Source: Anaeramoeba flamelloides (Eukaryota > Metamonada > Anaeramoebidae). Taken from it: 64,000 bases of DNA. The position numbers were made by a program, and so were the translations under genes. Shown in pieces: positions 63,401-64,000 of this stretch (positions are counted from its first letter, which is position 1; each line of letters opens with the position of its first letter). The stretch is from contig JANTQA010000032.1 in assembly GCA_027625915.1 (NCBI GenBank), positions 10,292,001 to 10,356,000 of the forward strand, read 5' to 3'. Below the pieces are notes generated by a model, which was not told the DNA's origin, did not search any database, and saw only the letters and a program-made list of their open reading frames with translations.

Positions 63401-64000
63401 ATTCGAGCCCGCTTTCAATTGAATTGAATAAACATAAAATCATCAAAACTAAAAAAAAATATAATCATAAAAATTTTGCTAATAGATCAAAATTTAAAGA
63501 ATTTGAAAAGAATACTAACCTATTGTTTGCTAATTCCCTCTGGAAAAGTTTATTACAATTCTGTAAGGATCCCTTCCCAAGAATTTATCATATGGCAATT
63601 GAAGTCACACAACTTTTTTTATATTACTGGGATGATTATTCAAAGATCGATAATAATGGAATATTTTCTGATTCCTTTAATAATATTTTTATCAGAAATT
63701 CAAGACAAAATTTTAATAAAAATATCAACCTTGAAGAATTTACAAAATTAAAAAAAAATATCACCAAATTCAAAGACAATGACAACAGCAATGATAACGT
63801 TAACAATAATGATAAAGGTAATGATAACGATAATGATAAAGTCAATGATAATGATGATGATAACAAAAATAATGATAACAATAATGACAACAACAATAAC
63901 AACAAAAACAACAACAACAATTACAACAAGTTTGATGATAAAAAAAATAATGATGATAATGATAATTCAAATAATATTGATAGTAATGAATTAATGCAAA
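60498..64000 (+). CDS. RPTOR: Raptor (TORC1 regulatory-associated protein), 5' part
   Basis: Exons 60498-60611 and 60760 to beyond the window give 1118 residues so far; the intron is 148 bp and phase 0 (AGCAAG|GTTCGT, AAAAAAG|ACT). Raptor brings substrates to TOR kinase and links nutrient state to growth, at lysosomes or the cytosol. The conserved N-terminal region is clear: LNLGINPPDVVKPNPCSTLE, YYNGHGVPRPS (His137), NENYTQYIPL, SIYVFDCNYAG (Cys180, the caspase-like dyad position), MPADLFTSCLTTPIKTALRW, DLLVATLFQNYLLAERIMKS. HEAT-type repeats follow, with FFDLGRWAISEALNVGFLPY, IIFCWAKTIV and KDPFPRIYHMAIEV. Two low-complexity inserts interrupt it: Gln/Asn/Lys-rich (about residues 195-247) and Asn/Lys-rich (about 415-580). 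An Asp/Asn run starts near 63775. The C-terminal WD40 region is outside the window. Confidence 0.95.
63775..64000 (+). repeat. Asp/Asn-codon repeat inside Raptor
   Basis: Imperfect GATAAT/AATGAT-type trinucleotide repetition, translated as Asp/Asn runs (for example DDDNKNNDNNND). In frame with Raptor; such tracts are typical of slippage in AT-rich protist genes. Confidence 0.7.

Noticed and set aside
63636-63994. Leu/Ser-rich (-) and Met/Ile/Thr-rich (+) ORFs at the window end
   Set aside because: Off-frame readings of the Asp/Asn repeat inside Raptor.

Overview
The window is very AT-rich (mostly A/T homopolymers, microsatellites and non-coding repeats). Its genes are clearly eukaryotic: GT-AG introns, a nuclear-type tRNA, a Myb transcription factor, an ABCD-family transporter, eIF4A and Raptor. 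The standard genetic code fits. Asn/Lys/Gln-rich low-complexity runs inside conserved proteins, introns from about 90 bp to 6 kb and the base composition suggest a free-living protist, probably amoeboid (Anaeramoeba-, Pelomyxa- or Dictyostelium-like). The organism assignment is inference only.

Layout. A tRNA gene lies at 928-999 (-). A three-repeat Myb gene occupies about 8260-16493 (-); its DNA-binding domain is spread over five exons, one only 14 codons long. Around 17,000-22,500 are a few exon-like pieces that could not be assembled. An ABCD4-like half-transporter spans 22587-36287 (-) in three exons with introns of 5.99 and 5.56 kb. At 41958-46230 (+) is a 557-residue protein with an N-terminal coiled coil, two OsmC-type domains and a C-terminal CaaX-like box; this is the most unusual gene seen. 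eIF4A lies at 53134-56130 (+) in three exons. The N-terminal 1118 residues of Raptor (TORC1 subunit) start at 60498 (+) and run off the window end. All exon joins were made by eye: reading phases agree at every junction and each total is a multiple of three, apart from one frame change near the 3' end of the Myb gene.

Repeats. Most remaining sequence is dispersed non-coding elements with terminal inverted repeats, here named families A to Q, plus one decayed non-LTR retrotransposon (LINE). Family B (5 copies, about 195 bp, almost all palindrome, TA target duplication, CAGT termini) looks like a Tc1/mariner MITE. Families A, C, F, G, H, I, J, K, N, O/P and Q recur two to eight times. The two large ABC introns, the large Myb intron and the large OsmC and eIF4A introns consist largely of these elements, often nested, which explains the intron lengths.

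Functionally the genes are unrelated neighbours (transcription, membrane transport, peroxide/thiol chemistry, translation initiation, nutrient signalling). No operon-like organisation, CRISPR array or prokaryotic signal is present.
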